A DNA stretch of 64,000 nucleotides from GCA-016699445 sp964555055 (lineage in GTDB: Bacteria; UBA10199; JACPAL01; GCA-016699445). The position numbers and the translations under genes were made by a program. The DNA lies in NCBI GenBank assembly GCA_964555055.1, contig CAZKQW010000001.1, forward strand, positions 310,001-374,000, in the 5' to 3' direction. Below are positions 39,615-48,280 of the stretch, one piece after another (position 1 is the stretch's first letter; the number at the start of each line of letters is the position of its first letter). The notes beneath the pieces are model-generated. The model was not told where the DNA came from. It saw nothing but the letters and a program-made list of their open reading frames with translations, and searched no databases.

Positions 39615-40058
39615 TCAATACCCGTAAGCCAAATCGAAGGCGTGCTCGATCCACTCGATCTGCGGCGTTTCGGAGTCCGCCCAGTCGATCAGCAAGGCGC
39701 TAAAGGCCGCCGAAACGTCCCCTCCACGCTTCGCCAGATACTCTTGCGCGGTCTTGGAGATTTTCCTCTGTTTGGAATACGGGATGGATTCCCGGGGCGA
39801 GACCACGTCCCCCCGATGGCGGGTTTTAACTTCCACGAAATGGACCGTCGCGCTCGGCTCATGCTCGACGATCAGGTCGATTTCGCCGACCCGGGAGCGG
39901 TAGTTACGGACCAGTATTTTGAAACCTCTGGATTGGAGGTAACGGGCGGCTAAATCCTCGCCGTCGGCGCCGAACCGTTTCCGGGCGGCGTCATTGGAAG
40001 TTTCATGGGAAACGCCACGAGAAAAGGCTTGCTTCTTCAGGGGCCGTCCTATAGCCAT
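39615..40058 (-). CDS. yraN: UPF0102 (YraN-like) nuclease-fold protein
   Basis: A 147-residue member of UPF0102, a restriction-endonuclease-like fold of unclear role. Signatures: RFGADGEDLAARYLQSRGF, then NYRSRVGEIDLIVEH (Glu/Asp of the active site), VHFVEVKTR and a C-terminal WIEHAFDLA. ATG 40058 has AAAGG five bases before it; the longer frame to 40214 runs antisense through rpmB and is not real. Divergent from rpmB with a 21-base gap, so their ribosome sites nearly touch. Confidence 0.9.
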   Translation of the reverse strand: MAIGRPLKKQAFSRGVSHETSNDAARKRFGADGEDLAARYLQSRGFKILVRNYRSRVGEIDLIVEHEPSATVHFVEVKTRHRGDVVSPRESIPYSKQRKISKTAQEYLAKRGGDVSAAFSALLIDWADSETPQIEWIEHAFDLAYGY

Positions 40059-40079
40059 GCCGCCTTTATCGGAGGAATT

Positions 40080-40271
40080 ATGGCCCGTAGTTGTCATTAT
40101 TGTAATAAAAAGAGGCTCGTCGGGAATAACGTCAGCCACGCCAACAACAAGACCAAGAAGATCTCGCTGCCCAACCTTCAAACCGTCCGCGCCCTCGTGA
40201 AGGGTTCCGTCCAACGCGTCTACGCCTGCACCCGCTGCATCCGTTCCGGTTTCGTCACGAAGGCCGCTTAA
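40080..40271 (+). CDS. rpmB: 50S ribosomal protein L28
   Basis: A 63-residue ribosomal protein. It begins MARSCHYCNKKRLVGNNVSHANNK in pattern, with Cys5/Cys8 and Cys50/Cys53 forming a zinc-binding pair set (C+ type), which suggests no zinc-independent substitution. KTKKISLPNLQ is the conserved core. GGAGGAATT directly before the ATG at 40080 is an excellent ribosome site and decides the start; the open frame from 40005 is longer but unsupported. Its last 17 bases overlap the 3' end of ligA on the other strand. Confidence 0.95.
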   Translation: MARSCHYCNKKRLVGNNVSHANNKTKKISLPNLQTVRALVKGSVQRVYACTRCIRSGFVTKAA

Positions 40272-42240
40272 CCAGCGTCCCCCATTCGCTCTCGGTCATT
40301 ATCTTCACTTTTCCGCCTTTGGATTGGATCTTTTTCGCTTTTTCCAACTTACTTCCAGCCCCTCCACCATCGCCGATCACGAGATAGTCCGTGTCCTGGG
40401 TCACGCTATCCTGAGACTCACCGCCCTGAGCTTCGACAAGCTTCTGGGCTTTGGCGCGCTCCATCGAAACGAGCGTCCCGGTGAAGACGAACTTTTTTCC
40501 TTGGAGGGGCCCCGCGGATTCTCTTTCCGCACCGGAAGTGACCGGAGCCGCTTCGACGGCCACCTGTTTCAATAACTTCTCGATAAGACCCGACTTCTTT
40601 CGCAACCCCTCCACCACTTCCCGAGCGATCACGGGACCCACGGTATGGATTGCGGAGAGGGCCTCCTCGGAGACGGAACGGACCTTCTCCAAGGTGCCGA
40701 AGTTTTGGGCGAGAATCTTCGCCGTATGCTTGGCCAATTCCCGGATCCCTAAGGATCTCAGGAAAAGGTCGAGAGGGAGTTTGCGCTTGGCTTGGATGTT
40801 CCCGATCAGTTTGGTCGCAAGCACGTCTCCCATCCTCTCGAGCTCCAGGAGGTTGTCCTTGGTGAGCGTGTAGAATTCGGCGGGATCGAGGACGAAGCCG
40901 TTGTCGTAGAGCTTCTCGATCAGTTTCTCCCCAAAACCGTCGCATTCGATCACTTTCATGAAATGCTCGAGCTCTTGGATCTTGGCGTGCCGACAGCCGG
41001 ATTTATTCGTGCAGTAGAGGAAATCGTCCCTGACCTCCGTGGGTTCTCCGCAGGAAGGGCAATGGGAAGGGGGCGCAAAGGGCCGTCCCTTCCCGGCTTC
41101 CGCCACCGATTCGAGGTTCGGGATGACGCCCCCGCGGCGCATCATCACGACCTTCGAGCCGTGGCGAAGTCCCAGTTTTTGCATTAAGCCTAAATTATGG
41201 AGAGAAACGCGTGAGACCATCGCTCCCGAGAGCTCGACGGGCTCCACGAGGCCTACGGGCGTGATCACACTGGTGCGGGAGACGTTCCACTCGACGTCAT
41301 CCAGCGTTGTGACGCCCGAATCCCCCTGGAATTTATAAGCGATCGCGTAGCGCGGGTGGTGGGCGGTCACGCCCAGGCGTTTTTGCTCGGAGACTAAGTT
41401 CGCGCGGTAAACGACGCCGTCGGTCTCGAAATCCTCCTCCGCCCTCTTTTTCAGGAAATAATCGTAGGGTTGGGAAAGACGGTCGCGATCGACCTTGAGG
41501 CTTTCGACCACGGGAAATCGGTTCTTACGGAGGAAATCCCTCTTTTGCTCTTCCGTCTCGAAATCCCTCCCCAGGACGTCGTATCCGAAAAAAGAAAGCC
41601 GGTATTCCCGGGCCTTGTGCGCTTCCTTTTGCTTCACGGCGCCGGCGGCTAAATTGCGCGGATTGGCGAATTGTTCTTTATAGGTACGGAACACGGAAAG
41701 CCGCATATAGACTTCGCCGCGCACTTCGATCCCCTCTTTTGCTTCCCAAGACGCGTTTTTGGGATTCTCAGTCTCGGGGAGAGCGATGCGTGCCGGGATG
41801 TCGTCGATCATCCGGACGTTTTCCGTGATATCTTCTCCCTCCAAACCATCTCCGCGAGTCGCAGCCAAGGTTAGGAACCCTCGGGCATCATAACGGATCT
41901 CGACGGCCAATCCGTCGATCTTAGGGGAGGCGACGAAATCCCCGGAAATCTTCTCGGCCCAACTCGCGAGATCCTCGTCATGATAGCATTTGTCGAGGGA
42001 GAGCATTTCGGAGCGGTGCCGGACTTTCTTGCCGGAACGGCGGACATCCGAGCCCAGTTCCAAAAGAGCTTCCGAATCGGGCGCGAGCGTCTTAAGGCGT
42101 TCAACTAGACGGTCGAATTCGTAATCGGAGATCTCGGGACGGTTGAATTCGAAGTAGAGCTGATTGTGCCGTCGTACGGCCTCTTCGAGCTCCGGAACCG
42201 ATAAGCTTTCCAGAGACGAAGTAGCGCTCTTTTTTTTCAT
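40255..42240 (-). CDS. ligA: NAD-dependent DNA ligase
   Basis: Seals nicks in replication and repair using NAD. 661 residues with the full domain set: Ia/adenylation domain with nucleophile Lys107 in SPKIDGLAVE; OB fold; four-cysteine zinc finger (CPSCGEP...YCTNKSGCRH); helix-hairpin-helix repeats (SIREL-type region near LRSLGIRELAKH); and a C-terminal BRCT domain (FTGTLVSMERAKAQ). Only the 3' end overlaps rpmB. The gene lies 27 bases downstream of the histidine phosphatase stop on the same strand. Confidence 0.96.
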   Translation of the reverse strand: MKKKSATSSLESLSVPELEEAVRRHNQLYFEFNRPEISDYEFDRLVERLKTLAPDSEALLELGSDVRRSGKKVRHRSEMLSLDKCYHDEDLASWAEKISGDFVASPKIDGLAVEIRYDARGFLTLAATRGDGLEGEDITENVRMIDDIPARIALPETENPKNASWEAKEGIEVRGEVYMRLSVFRTYKEQFANPRNLAAGAVKQKEAHKAREYRLSFFGYDVLGRDFETEEQKRDFLRKNRFPVVESLKVDRDRLSQPYDYFLKKRAEEDFETDGVVYRANLVSEQKRLGVTAHHPRYAIAYKFQGDSGVTTLDDVEWNVSRTSVITPVGLVEPVELSGAMVSRVSLHNLGLMQKLGLRHGSKVVMMRRGGVIPNLESVAEAGKGRPFAPPSHCPSCGEPTEVRDDFLYCTNKSGCRHAKIQELEHFMKVIECDGFGEKLIEKLYDNGFVLDPAEFYTLTKDNLLELERMGDVLATKLIGNIQAKRKLPLDLFLRSLGIRELAKHTAKILAQNFGTLEKVRSVSEEALSAIHTVGPVIAREVVEGLRKKSGLIEKLLKQVAVEAAPVTSGAERESAGPLQGKKFVFTGTLVSMERAKAQKLVEAQGGESQDSVTQDTDYLVIGDGGGAGSKLEKAKKIQSKGGKVKIMTESEWGTLVKRPS

Positions 42241-42267
42241 GGGAACCTAGACGGAAATGGAACTCCG

Positions 42268-42921
42268 CTATTTCTTCTTGGATTTCAGGAATTTATTGTT
42301 CTCGTCGGTGATTTCAAACACACGGCCCACGGTGACGGCGCAATTGATGGACAAGACACGGGCTCGTTCCGCCTCGAACTGCAATAAAGATACAGCTCCG
42401 TTATCGACGCGGAATTTATGGAGATCGTTCAGATCCAACTCCATGTAGTGGATCAAAATCGACTTGATCACGTCCGCATGGCTTACGACGACCAACCGGC
42501 CTTCCTTATGCTTTTTCCGGAGGGATTCGATGAAAGAGGCCCCGCGCTTGATGACCTCCGTCATTTTTTCACCGCCGGGCGCCTGGGCGTCCTTCGGATT
42601 GGCGTAATACGTCTTGAACATCTTCTCCCGGCTGATGTCCTCGAATGTCCTTCCCACCCATTCTCCGTAGTCGATCTCCTGGATTTCCGTCACCTTCTCC
42701 ACTTTGACACTGCGTCCCCTCGAGAGAATACGCGAGGTCTGAAAAGCCCGCATCAACGGGCTCGTATAAATGATGTCGAACTCCACATCCGATAACAGCT
42801 GGGCGAGCTGGGTAATTTCTCTTTTCCCTTGAGTATTCAAAGGGATAGGGCGAGCCCCCATCACGCGACGGTCTCGATTCCAATCGGTCTGGCCATGGCG
42901 GACAAGGATGATTTCTAGCAT
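42268..42921 (-). CDS. Histidine phosphatase (phosphoglycerate mutase-like)
   Basis: A 217-residue histidine phosphatase. The RHG motif LVRHGQTDWNRD starts seven residues in; YTSPLMRAFQTS; the acidic IQEIDYGEWVG; and the second catalytic histidine in VVSHADVIK. It could be a cofactor-dependent phosphoglycerate mutase, alpha-ribazole phosphatase or another small-molecule phosphatase. The motif spacing fits the broad GpmB/CobC group and gives no substrate. The ATG at 42921 has no clear ribosome site and the frame is open to a TTG at 42960. It precedes ligA. Confidence 0.85.
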   Translation of the reverse strand: MLEIILVRHGQTDWNRDRRVMGARPIPLNTQGKREITQLAQLLSDVEFDIIYTSPLMRAFQTSRILSRGRSVKVEKVTEIQEIDYGEWVGRTFEDISREKMFKTYYANPKDAQAPGGEKMTEVIKRGASFIESLRKKHKEGRLVVVSHADVIKSILIHYMELDLNDLHKFRVDNGAVSLLQFEAERARVLSINCAVTVGRVFEITDENNKFLKSKKK

Positions 42922-42990
42922 AGGGGGGCCCACAATGACGGGATTTTGAAATGAAATCAATTTGTTTTTGGCTTTTTTCCTCTTAACTGC

Positions 42991-43018
42991 TTGTCACCCT
43001 TATAAAAAACGCTATACT
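42991..43018 (+). promoter_or_regulatory. Sigma-70-type promoter of the M16 protease gene
   Basis: TTGTCA (42991-42996), a 16-base spacer, and TATACT (43013-43018), each one mismatch from consensus. The start of transcription would be near 43025, leaving about 100 bases of leader before the ATG at 43127. The 205-base gap 42922-43126 contains nothing else recognised. Confidence 0.6.
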
Positions 43019-43126
43019 CGTCTCTGCTTTTCGCACTTTTGAGAGTTTTTAGTTTCTTTGCTTTTAGCGTCAAATAAAGCCGTACATAAAGAATCACCAC
43101 CAGATCGTACAAACAAAGGATACTCT

Positions 43127-45667
43127 ATGCAGAAGCCCTTGGTGGCCACTTTGTCTAACGGGTTGCGCGTCATCTTGATGGAAAAACACGATGCCCCCGT
43201 GGTTTCCTGGAATCTTTGGGCGAACGTCGGCAGCGCCAACGAAACGGACCAAGAAGCCGGACTCTGCCATTTAATCGAACACATGCTCTTCAAAGGAACA
43301 TCGCGTCGTGCCGTCGGCCAGATTGCAGGAGAGGTCGAAGCGGCCGGGGGCGATATGAACGCCTATACGAGCTTCGACGAGACGGTTTTCTACATCAACA
43401 TGTCGGCCAAGAACCAGGACGTCGGCCTGGACATCCTTTCGGATGCCGCCATCGACCCGACTTTTGATCCAGATGAGCTCGCGAAAGAGAAGGAAGTCGT
43501 CGTCGAAGAGATTTCTCGTTCAGAAGATAATCCCTCTCAAATGGTCGGCCAGGATCTCTTTGGGAAGGCTTTTGAAGTCCACCCGTACGGACGTCCTATT
43601 GCCGGTGATCGGAATACCGTACGCGGAGTCTCGCGTGAATATCTCATGGCTTTTTACCGCAAATGGTACGTGGGCTCCAACCTCCTCTTCATCGGTGTCG
43701 GCGATTTCGACGCTCAAGAGACCTTGAAGAAGGTGGACGCTCTCTTCTCGAAAATCCCGGCTGGTAAAGCCCCACTTCAGGAGATTCCCGTCGAACCGGA
43801 GCAAACTTCCCCTCGTTGCGTCACACGCGCCATGGAGGTGGAAGGACGTTATATGGATTTCGCCTTCCCGATTCCGGCCATGGATCATCCGGACGTTCCA
43901 GCTCTGGATGTCTTAGGTCATATCCTAGGTGGAGGGGACAATAGCCGCTTGGAGATGGCGGTGAAGGAAAAGGCGGGACTCGTCACGTCCATCGGAGCCT
44001 ATGCCTACACACCGAAAAGCCCATGCCTCTTCATCGTCGGGGCTGTACTTAAGGAAAAAAAATTAAAGGAAACTTCCTTGGCTATTTGGCAAGAGATCCG
44101 AAAAATATCCGAAGAGCTCCCCTCGAGCTTCGAAGTTTCACGTGCGAAGGACAGCATCCGCAGTTCGCGTATTTATGAAAAACAAACTGTCGAGGCTTTA
44201 GCGCGCAAACTGGGTTATTACGCCGGAGTGGCTAACGACTTGGATTTCGAAGAACGTTATTATTTGGCGATCGATCGCGTCACGCCTGAGGATATCGTTC
44301 GAGTCGCGAAGGCTTACTTAAAGCCCCAACGCATCACCATGGCTCTTTGCCACCCGAAAAAGGAAACCCATACGGACGCGCAACTCCAAGCCTTGTTAAA
44401 GGGTTTGGAGGCCTCTTCCGCTCCACAGCGGGTGAAAAAACCTGATATTCATTATTTTAAACTCTCCAACGGCGTCCGCGTCGTCGTTAAGGAAAATCGA
44501 AACCTCCCTCTCGTGGCCCTCCGGAGCGCGTCCTTAGGCGGAATCCGGCATGAGAATCCGAAAATCAACGGCATCACTCACTTGATCTCGATGATGCTGA
44601 CTAAAGGAACGAAACACCGCACGGCACGCGAAATCGCCGAAGCCAGTGAAAATCTGCTTGGTCATGTCGATGCTTACATGGGCCGTAACATCCTAGGCGT
44701 CCAATCCACCTTCCTTTCCGAAAAACTCTCCGAGGGCGTCGAGCTCTTTTTCGACATCCTCTTGAATCCGAGCTTCGACGAGGAAGAGATCAAAAAAGAG
44801 AAGAGCATCACCCTAGCCGCCATCAAGAACGAGGAAGATTCCCTCGGCCATTTAGCGATGAAGAAGTTCTTACAAGGGCTTTACGGCCACCATCCTTATG
44901 GATTGTCTATCCTGGGGCCCGCCAAAAACGTGAAGGCTTTTAAGAGAAACGACCTCTTCAAGTTTTACGAGAAAATCGTCCAACCTGCGAACCTAGTACT
45001 CTCGGTGGTGGGTGACGTGAACGCCGAAGAAATTCGGGAACGCTTCGAAGAAAAAATGAAGCACTGGAAAGCGAAGAAAAGCTCCCTACCCAAGCCTCCG
45101 GCCATCAAAAAAGTGGCTAAGCCAATCGAAATCGTCACCCATAAGAATAAGATCCAATCCCACATCGTTTACGGTTTTTTGGGGACCACCGTCCAAAGCG
45201 TCGATCGCTTTCCGCTTGAGGTCCTAAACTTCGTCCTCTCCGGCCAGGGAGGACGGCTCTTTCTCGAGCTTCGGGATAAGCAGGCGTTGGCTTATACGGT
45301 TTCGGCAAGTTCTCAAGAGGGTGTCGAGGAAGGTTATTTTTCGGTCTATATGGGGACCGATGCCTCTAAGTTGGATACGGCTCTCGCGGGCATCAAAGCG
45401 GAACTCCGTAAAGTCTGCGAAGAACCCATACCGGAAGCGGAAATCGAGCGATCAAAGCGATTCATCATCGGAAACTACATCCTCGATTTACAACGAAACG
45501 CCTCGGTAGCTTCCCTTTTAGCCATGCAGGAGATCTACCATATGCCTAAGGGCGAATTGCACCGTTTCATCGATCAAATCGAGAAAGTGACGCAGCAAGA
45601 CATACTTCGGGTCGCCAAAAAATACCTGCGCCCCGCGCACTCCGTCTTGAGTGTCATACGACCTTAA
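43127..45667 (+). CDS. Double-length M16-family zinc protease
   Basis: An 846-residue protein consisting of two fused M16 (pitrilysin-like) halves. The N-terminal half has the inverted zinc motif HLIEH (His48, Glu51, His52) and the distal glutamate segment EKEVVVEE, so it is catalytic. The C-terminal half from about 440 (HYFKLSNGVRVVVKE) has ITHLISMML, with no HxxEH, and acts as the non-catalytic partner half. No signal peptide is seen. Fused halves replace the usual two-gene PqqL/YmxG pairs. ATG 43127 has AAAGGA seven bases before it; the longer frame to 43058 is not supported. Codon use is more AT-rich than in neighbours. Confidence 0.9.
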   Translation: MQKPLVATLSNGLRVILMEKHDAPVVSWNLWANVGSANETDQEAGLCHLIEHMLFKGTSRRAVGQIAGEVEAAGGDMNAYTSFDETVFYINMSAKNQDVGLDILSDAAIDPTFDPDELAKEKEVVVEEISRSEDNPSQMVGQDLFGKAFEVHPYGRPIAGDRNTVRGVSREYLMAFYRKWYVGSNLLFIGVGDFDAQETLKKVDALFSKIPAGKAPLQEIPVEPEQTSPRCVTRAMEVEGRYMDFAFPIPAMDHPDVPALDVLGHILGGGDNSRLEMAVKEKAGLVTSIGAYAYTPKSPCLFIVGAVLKEKKLKETSLAIWQEIRKISEELPSSFEVSRAKDSIRSSRIYEKQTVEALARKLGYYAGVANDLDFEERYYLAIDRVTPEDIVRVAKAYLKPQRITMALCHPKKETHTDAQLQALLKGLEASSAPQRVKKPDIHYFKLSNGVRVVVKENRNLPLVALRSASLGGIRHENPKINGITHLISMMLTKGTKHRTAREIAEASENLLGHVDAYMGRNILGVQSTFLSEKLSEGVELFFDILLNPSFDEEEIKKEKSITLAAIKNEEDSLGHLAMKKFLQGLYGHHPYGLSILGPAKNVKAFKRNDLFKFYEKIVQPANLVLSVVGDVNAEEIRERFEEKMKHWKAKKSSLPKPPAIKKVAKPIEIVTHKNKIQSHIVYGFLGTTVQSVDRFPLEVLNFVLSGQGGRLFLELRDKQALAYTVSASSQEGVEEGYFSVYMGTDASKLDTALAGIKAELRKVCEEPIPEAEIERSKRFIIGNYILDLQRNASVASLLAMQEIYHMPKGELHRFIDQIEKVTQQDILRVAKKYLRPAHSVLSVIRP

Positions 45668-45684
45668 GGTTATACTGATACCTC

Positions 45685-45882
45685 ATGAACTGGAAGACAC
45701 ATATCATCTCGTTCCTGATCTTCGCCATTTCGTTCGGAACTTTAAAACTGGTGTGGGACAACCCGAAAATCATTCTCTACATTATTTTAGCGGTCATTGG
45801 AGTCATCGCGTATGGAGCGATTTATTTAGTCGTCAAAGCGAAAATGGATAACCGACGTCATCTTACGGAGAATCCCCGCTAA
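45685..45882 (+). CDS. Small two-span membrane protein
   Basis: A 65-residue ORF with two hydrophobic segments (HIISFLIFAISFGTL and ILYIILAVIGVIAYGAIYLVV) and a basic, polar C-terminus. No family recognised. It follows the protease gene by 17 bases and likely shares its transcript; the ribosome site is weak. Its last four bases overlap the convergent gene at 45879. It may be real given the well-formed hydrophobic pattern. Confidence 0.55.
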   Translation: MNWKTHIISFLIFAISFGTLKLVWDNPKIILYIILAVIGVIAYGAIYLVVKAKMDNRRHLTENPR

Positions 45883-46145
45883 TCGTTTTCCGTCATCCTT
45901 TTCTTATAAAAGCCACGTAGGACATCGACTTCCCATCGGCCATCGAGACAATCGACATCGACGATTCCACGCCACCGAGACTCCATCCGAGCCCGACAAT
46001 CTTTCGCCTCGGGCACTTTCTCCTGAATGACGGAAAGGCCTTTCCGCAAGTCGCCTTCGTCGAATTTTTCTTGAAGGAAACTTAAAGCCGTCAATCCCGC
46101 CACGAAAACCAAGGCGGCGGCCGCATATCTCAAAAAACCGTTCAT
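45879..46145 (-). CDS. Small anchored periplasmic-type protein
   Basis: An 88-residue protein with an N-terminal hydrophobic anchor or uncleaved signal (LRYAAAALVFVAGLTAL) and a soluble domain of about 65 residues with a CRARMESRWRGIVDVDC pair of cysteines that could form a disulfide. It starts within the stop of the upstream gene (ATGA), so the two small proteins are coupled. No family recognised; likely envelope-associated. Confidence 0.65.
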   Translation of the reverse strand: MNGFLRYAAAALVFVAGLTALSFLQEKFDEGDLRKGLSVIQEKVPEAKDCRARMESRWRGIVDVDCLDGRWEVDVLRGFYKKRMTEND

Positions 46146-46483
46146 TTTTCGTTCTGTTTCCTCAGCACCTTTTCCAACTCCCGGACTTCGTCCTCTTTCA
46201 GGTTCTCCAACGGCTTACGGTCGGAAGGCGTTCCCGTTTCCCTCTCGGCTTCGGTCCGCTGGGCCTCTCTCGATGGATTCGTCGCTCTCTTCCTTTCAAG
46301 GTCGTCGACGAAGCCTAAAAGGGTATTCTTCGCGGCATCGACGACGCTTTGGACGACCGGCGTTTCATAGAGAGCGACGACGTAATCCTTCAGCGGATGT
46401 CCTTTTACTTCGACCTGCATGAGAACAAACACGAGAGCGGCCAGCACCGCCAACGAAAAAATCTTACGGATCAACCAAAACAT
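46142..46483 (-). CDS. Small membrane-anchored protein with acidic tail
   Basis: A 113-residue protein with one N-terminal membrane span (IFSLAVLAALVFVLMQV), a short structured part, and a charged Lys/Glu-rich C-terminal helix (LKEDEVRELEKVLRKQNEK). GGAGG lies seven bases before ATG 46483, a good site. Encoded in a two-gene minus-strand unit with the protein ending at 45879. Both may act together at the inner membrane; function is unknown. Confidence 0.7.
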   Translation of the reverse strand: MFWLIRKIFSLAVLAALVFVLMQVEVKGHPLKDYVVALYETPVVQSVVDAAKNTLLGFVDDLERKRATNPSREAQRTEAERETGTPSDRKPLENLKEDEVRELEKVLRKQNEK

Positions 46484-46542
46484 ACGACAACCTCCGGACC
46501 GCGTTTTGAACCTGCCTGGGCCGTGAATTCAAGGAGTTTTCT

Positions 46543-47559
46543 TTGGACAGGCTCCTTTTCTGCCTATACGATACGCTCCTTATGCACTCAGTCAGCCATC
46601 TTTTTAACCATAAACCCCGCATCCTCATCGTCGATGACATTCCCACGAATATCGACCTCATCCGCATGCAATTGCACCAAACGGACTATCTTTTCGAATC
46701 CGCGAACAATGGATTGGACGCCCTGGAAAAAGTCCGTACATGGAAACCCGATCTCGTTCTCCTCGACCTAATGATGCCGGGGATCTCAGGCTACGAAGTT
46801 TGCAAGACGATCAAGAATGACAAGGATATGCGTTTCATTCCGGTCATCGTCATCACGGCTCTCCAAGAAATCGACGATAAACTAAAGGCCATCGACATGG
46901 GTGCCGATGATTTTCTGATCAAACCCTTCAATAAAGTCGAACTCGCCACACGTATCCGCTCCCTTCTTCGCCTCAAAGCGCTTTACGACGATCTGGATAC
47001 GAGTGAGAATATCCTTTTTTCCCTTGCTAAGGCCATCGAAGCCAAAGATCCGTATACGCGAGGCCACTCGGAACGCGTCGCCCGTTACTCTCGCATAATG
47101 GCCAAGGGACTTTCTCTATCGGAGCTTGAACAAGAACACATCTGGCGAGGAGCTCTCTTACATGACATCGGGAAAATCGGCATCGTCGAGACGATCCTCC
47201 ATAAGCCGGGACCGCTCAACGAAGAGGAAATCGAGCATGTGCGTCAACACCCGCTTAAAGGCTATGAAATTTGCAGTCCGTTGAAATCGCTCGCTCCTTG
47301 CCTGTGTGTGATCAAAAACCACCATGAACGCTTCGACGGATGTGGTCATCCCGACAAGCTTGAATGCGAGCATATTCCGCTCATGGCACGTATCGCGTCC
47401 ATTTCCGACGCGTTCGACGCCATGACGACCAACCGTCCTTACCGCCAAGGGATGCCGTTCGATCAGGCGCTCCAGATCCTGGATGGAGAAAAAGATTCCG
47501 GACAATGGGACCCTAGACTTGTGGCGGAGTTTGTGAAAATCATGAGGGATGCCGTCTAA
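46543..47559 (+). CDS. Response regulator with HD-GYP-type phosphodiesterase output
   Basis: A 338-residue protein. Receiver domain 26-145 with Asp75 (LVLLDLMMPG) and the KPF lysine; HD-GYP domain about 160-338 with LLHDIGKIGI (His207/Asp208) and HHERFDGCGHP at 260-270. The last motif is normally HHERxDGxGYP; here the GYP tyrosine is histidine. HD-GYP proteins hydrolyse cyclic di-GMP, so this is a phosphorylation-controlled phosphodiesterase, possibly with changed partner contacts. AAGGAG (46531-46536) six bases before a TTG supports the 46543 start; ATG 46582 is an alternative. Its 3' end overlaps the next gene by 11 bases. Confidence 0.88.
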   Translation: MDRLLFCLYDTLLMHSVSHLFNHKPRILIVDDIPTNIDLIRMQLHQTDYLFESANNGLDALEKVRTWKPDLVLLDLMMPGISGYEVCKTIKNDKDMRFIPVIVITALQEIDDKLKAIDMGADDFLIKPFNKVELATRIRSLLRLKALYDDLDTSENILFSLAKAIEAKDPYTRGHSERVARYSRIMAKGLSLSELEQEHIWRGALLHDIGKIGIVETILHKPGPLNEEEIEHVRQHPLKGYEICSPLKSLAPCLCVIKNHHERFDGCGHPDKLECEHIPLMARIASISDAFDAMTTNRPYRQGMPFDQALQILDGEKDSGQWDPRLVAEFVKIMRDAV

Positions 47560-48280
47560 GGAAACCCTCCTCACCACCCTTCTCAACCGACCTTACGTCT
47601 TCGCCTTTCTCATCGCATTCTTGATCATCGGGTACCTCAATAGAGGCGTCTTGCGTACATTTCTCTTCTTGGCTTTGGGCACGTCCATCGCCTACCTGTC
47701 GGAATACGCCTCCATCCGCGTCGGGTTTCCTTATGGGATGTACCATTATATCCCGGAAGCAATGAAAGGGGAATGGATCGTGGGGGGCGTGCCCGTTTGG
47801 GATTCCCTCTCCTATTCGTTTCTAGCTTACGCGGCCTACGAGACGGCCTCCTACTTCTTGCCGGCCGATGCCCAGAGCTCATGGCATCTCCCCTTACTCT
47901 CGTCCCTTCTCATGGTCATGATCGATATCGTGGTGGATCCGCTCGCCGTGCGCGGCGACCGATGGTTTTTGGGTGAGATCTTCTATTACCCGAACGGTGG
48001 GTCTTATTTCGGAGTCCCGTTGACGAACTTCGCCGGTTGGCTCTTGGTCGCTTTGGCCATCTTCTTTTCCTACCACGTTACCGAGCGGAAACTCTTTTCG
48101 TCCCCACCACCGCGACGGCGTCCTGACTTAGGCGTCCAATTCTATTGGGGCATCTTAATATTTAACTTCGCGATCACATTCTGGATCCGGGAATGGGTCT
48201 TGGGATTGGTGGGATTGGGGATGCAGCTCTGTGGCCTCGGCGTTTTGAAGCTTTTCTCTAGGAAACCGCCTGGTTCTTAA
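47549..48280 (+). CDS. Carotenoid-biosynthesis-like membrane protein (DUF422/CruF type)
   Basis: A 243-residue membrane protein with about seven spans. The pattern matches the DUF422 group, which includes CruF and carotenoid hydratase-like proteins: RVGFPYGMYHYIP, MIDIVVDPLAVRGDRW, and YYPNGGSYFGVPLTNFAGW. In that family the acidic residues in the D...D motif are important. It may modify carotenoids or a related isoprenoid, but no crt genes are in the window. It begins 11 bases before the end of the HD-GYP gene, so is co-transcribed, and its end overlaps spoVR by 23 bases in the opposite direction. Confidence 0.75.
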   Translation: MPSKETLLTTLLNRPYVFAFLIAFLIIGYLNRGVLRTFLFLALGTSIAYLSEYASIRVGFPYGMYHYIPEAMKGEWIVGGVPVWDSLSYSFLAYAAYETASYFLPADAQSSWHLPLLSSLLMVMIDIVVDPLAVRGDRWFLGEIFYYPNGGSYFGVPLTNFAGWLLVALAIFFSYHVTERKLFSSPPPRRRPDLGVQFYWGILIFNFAITFWIREWVLGLVGLGMQLCGLGVLKLFSRKPPGS

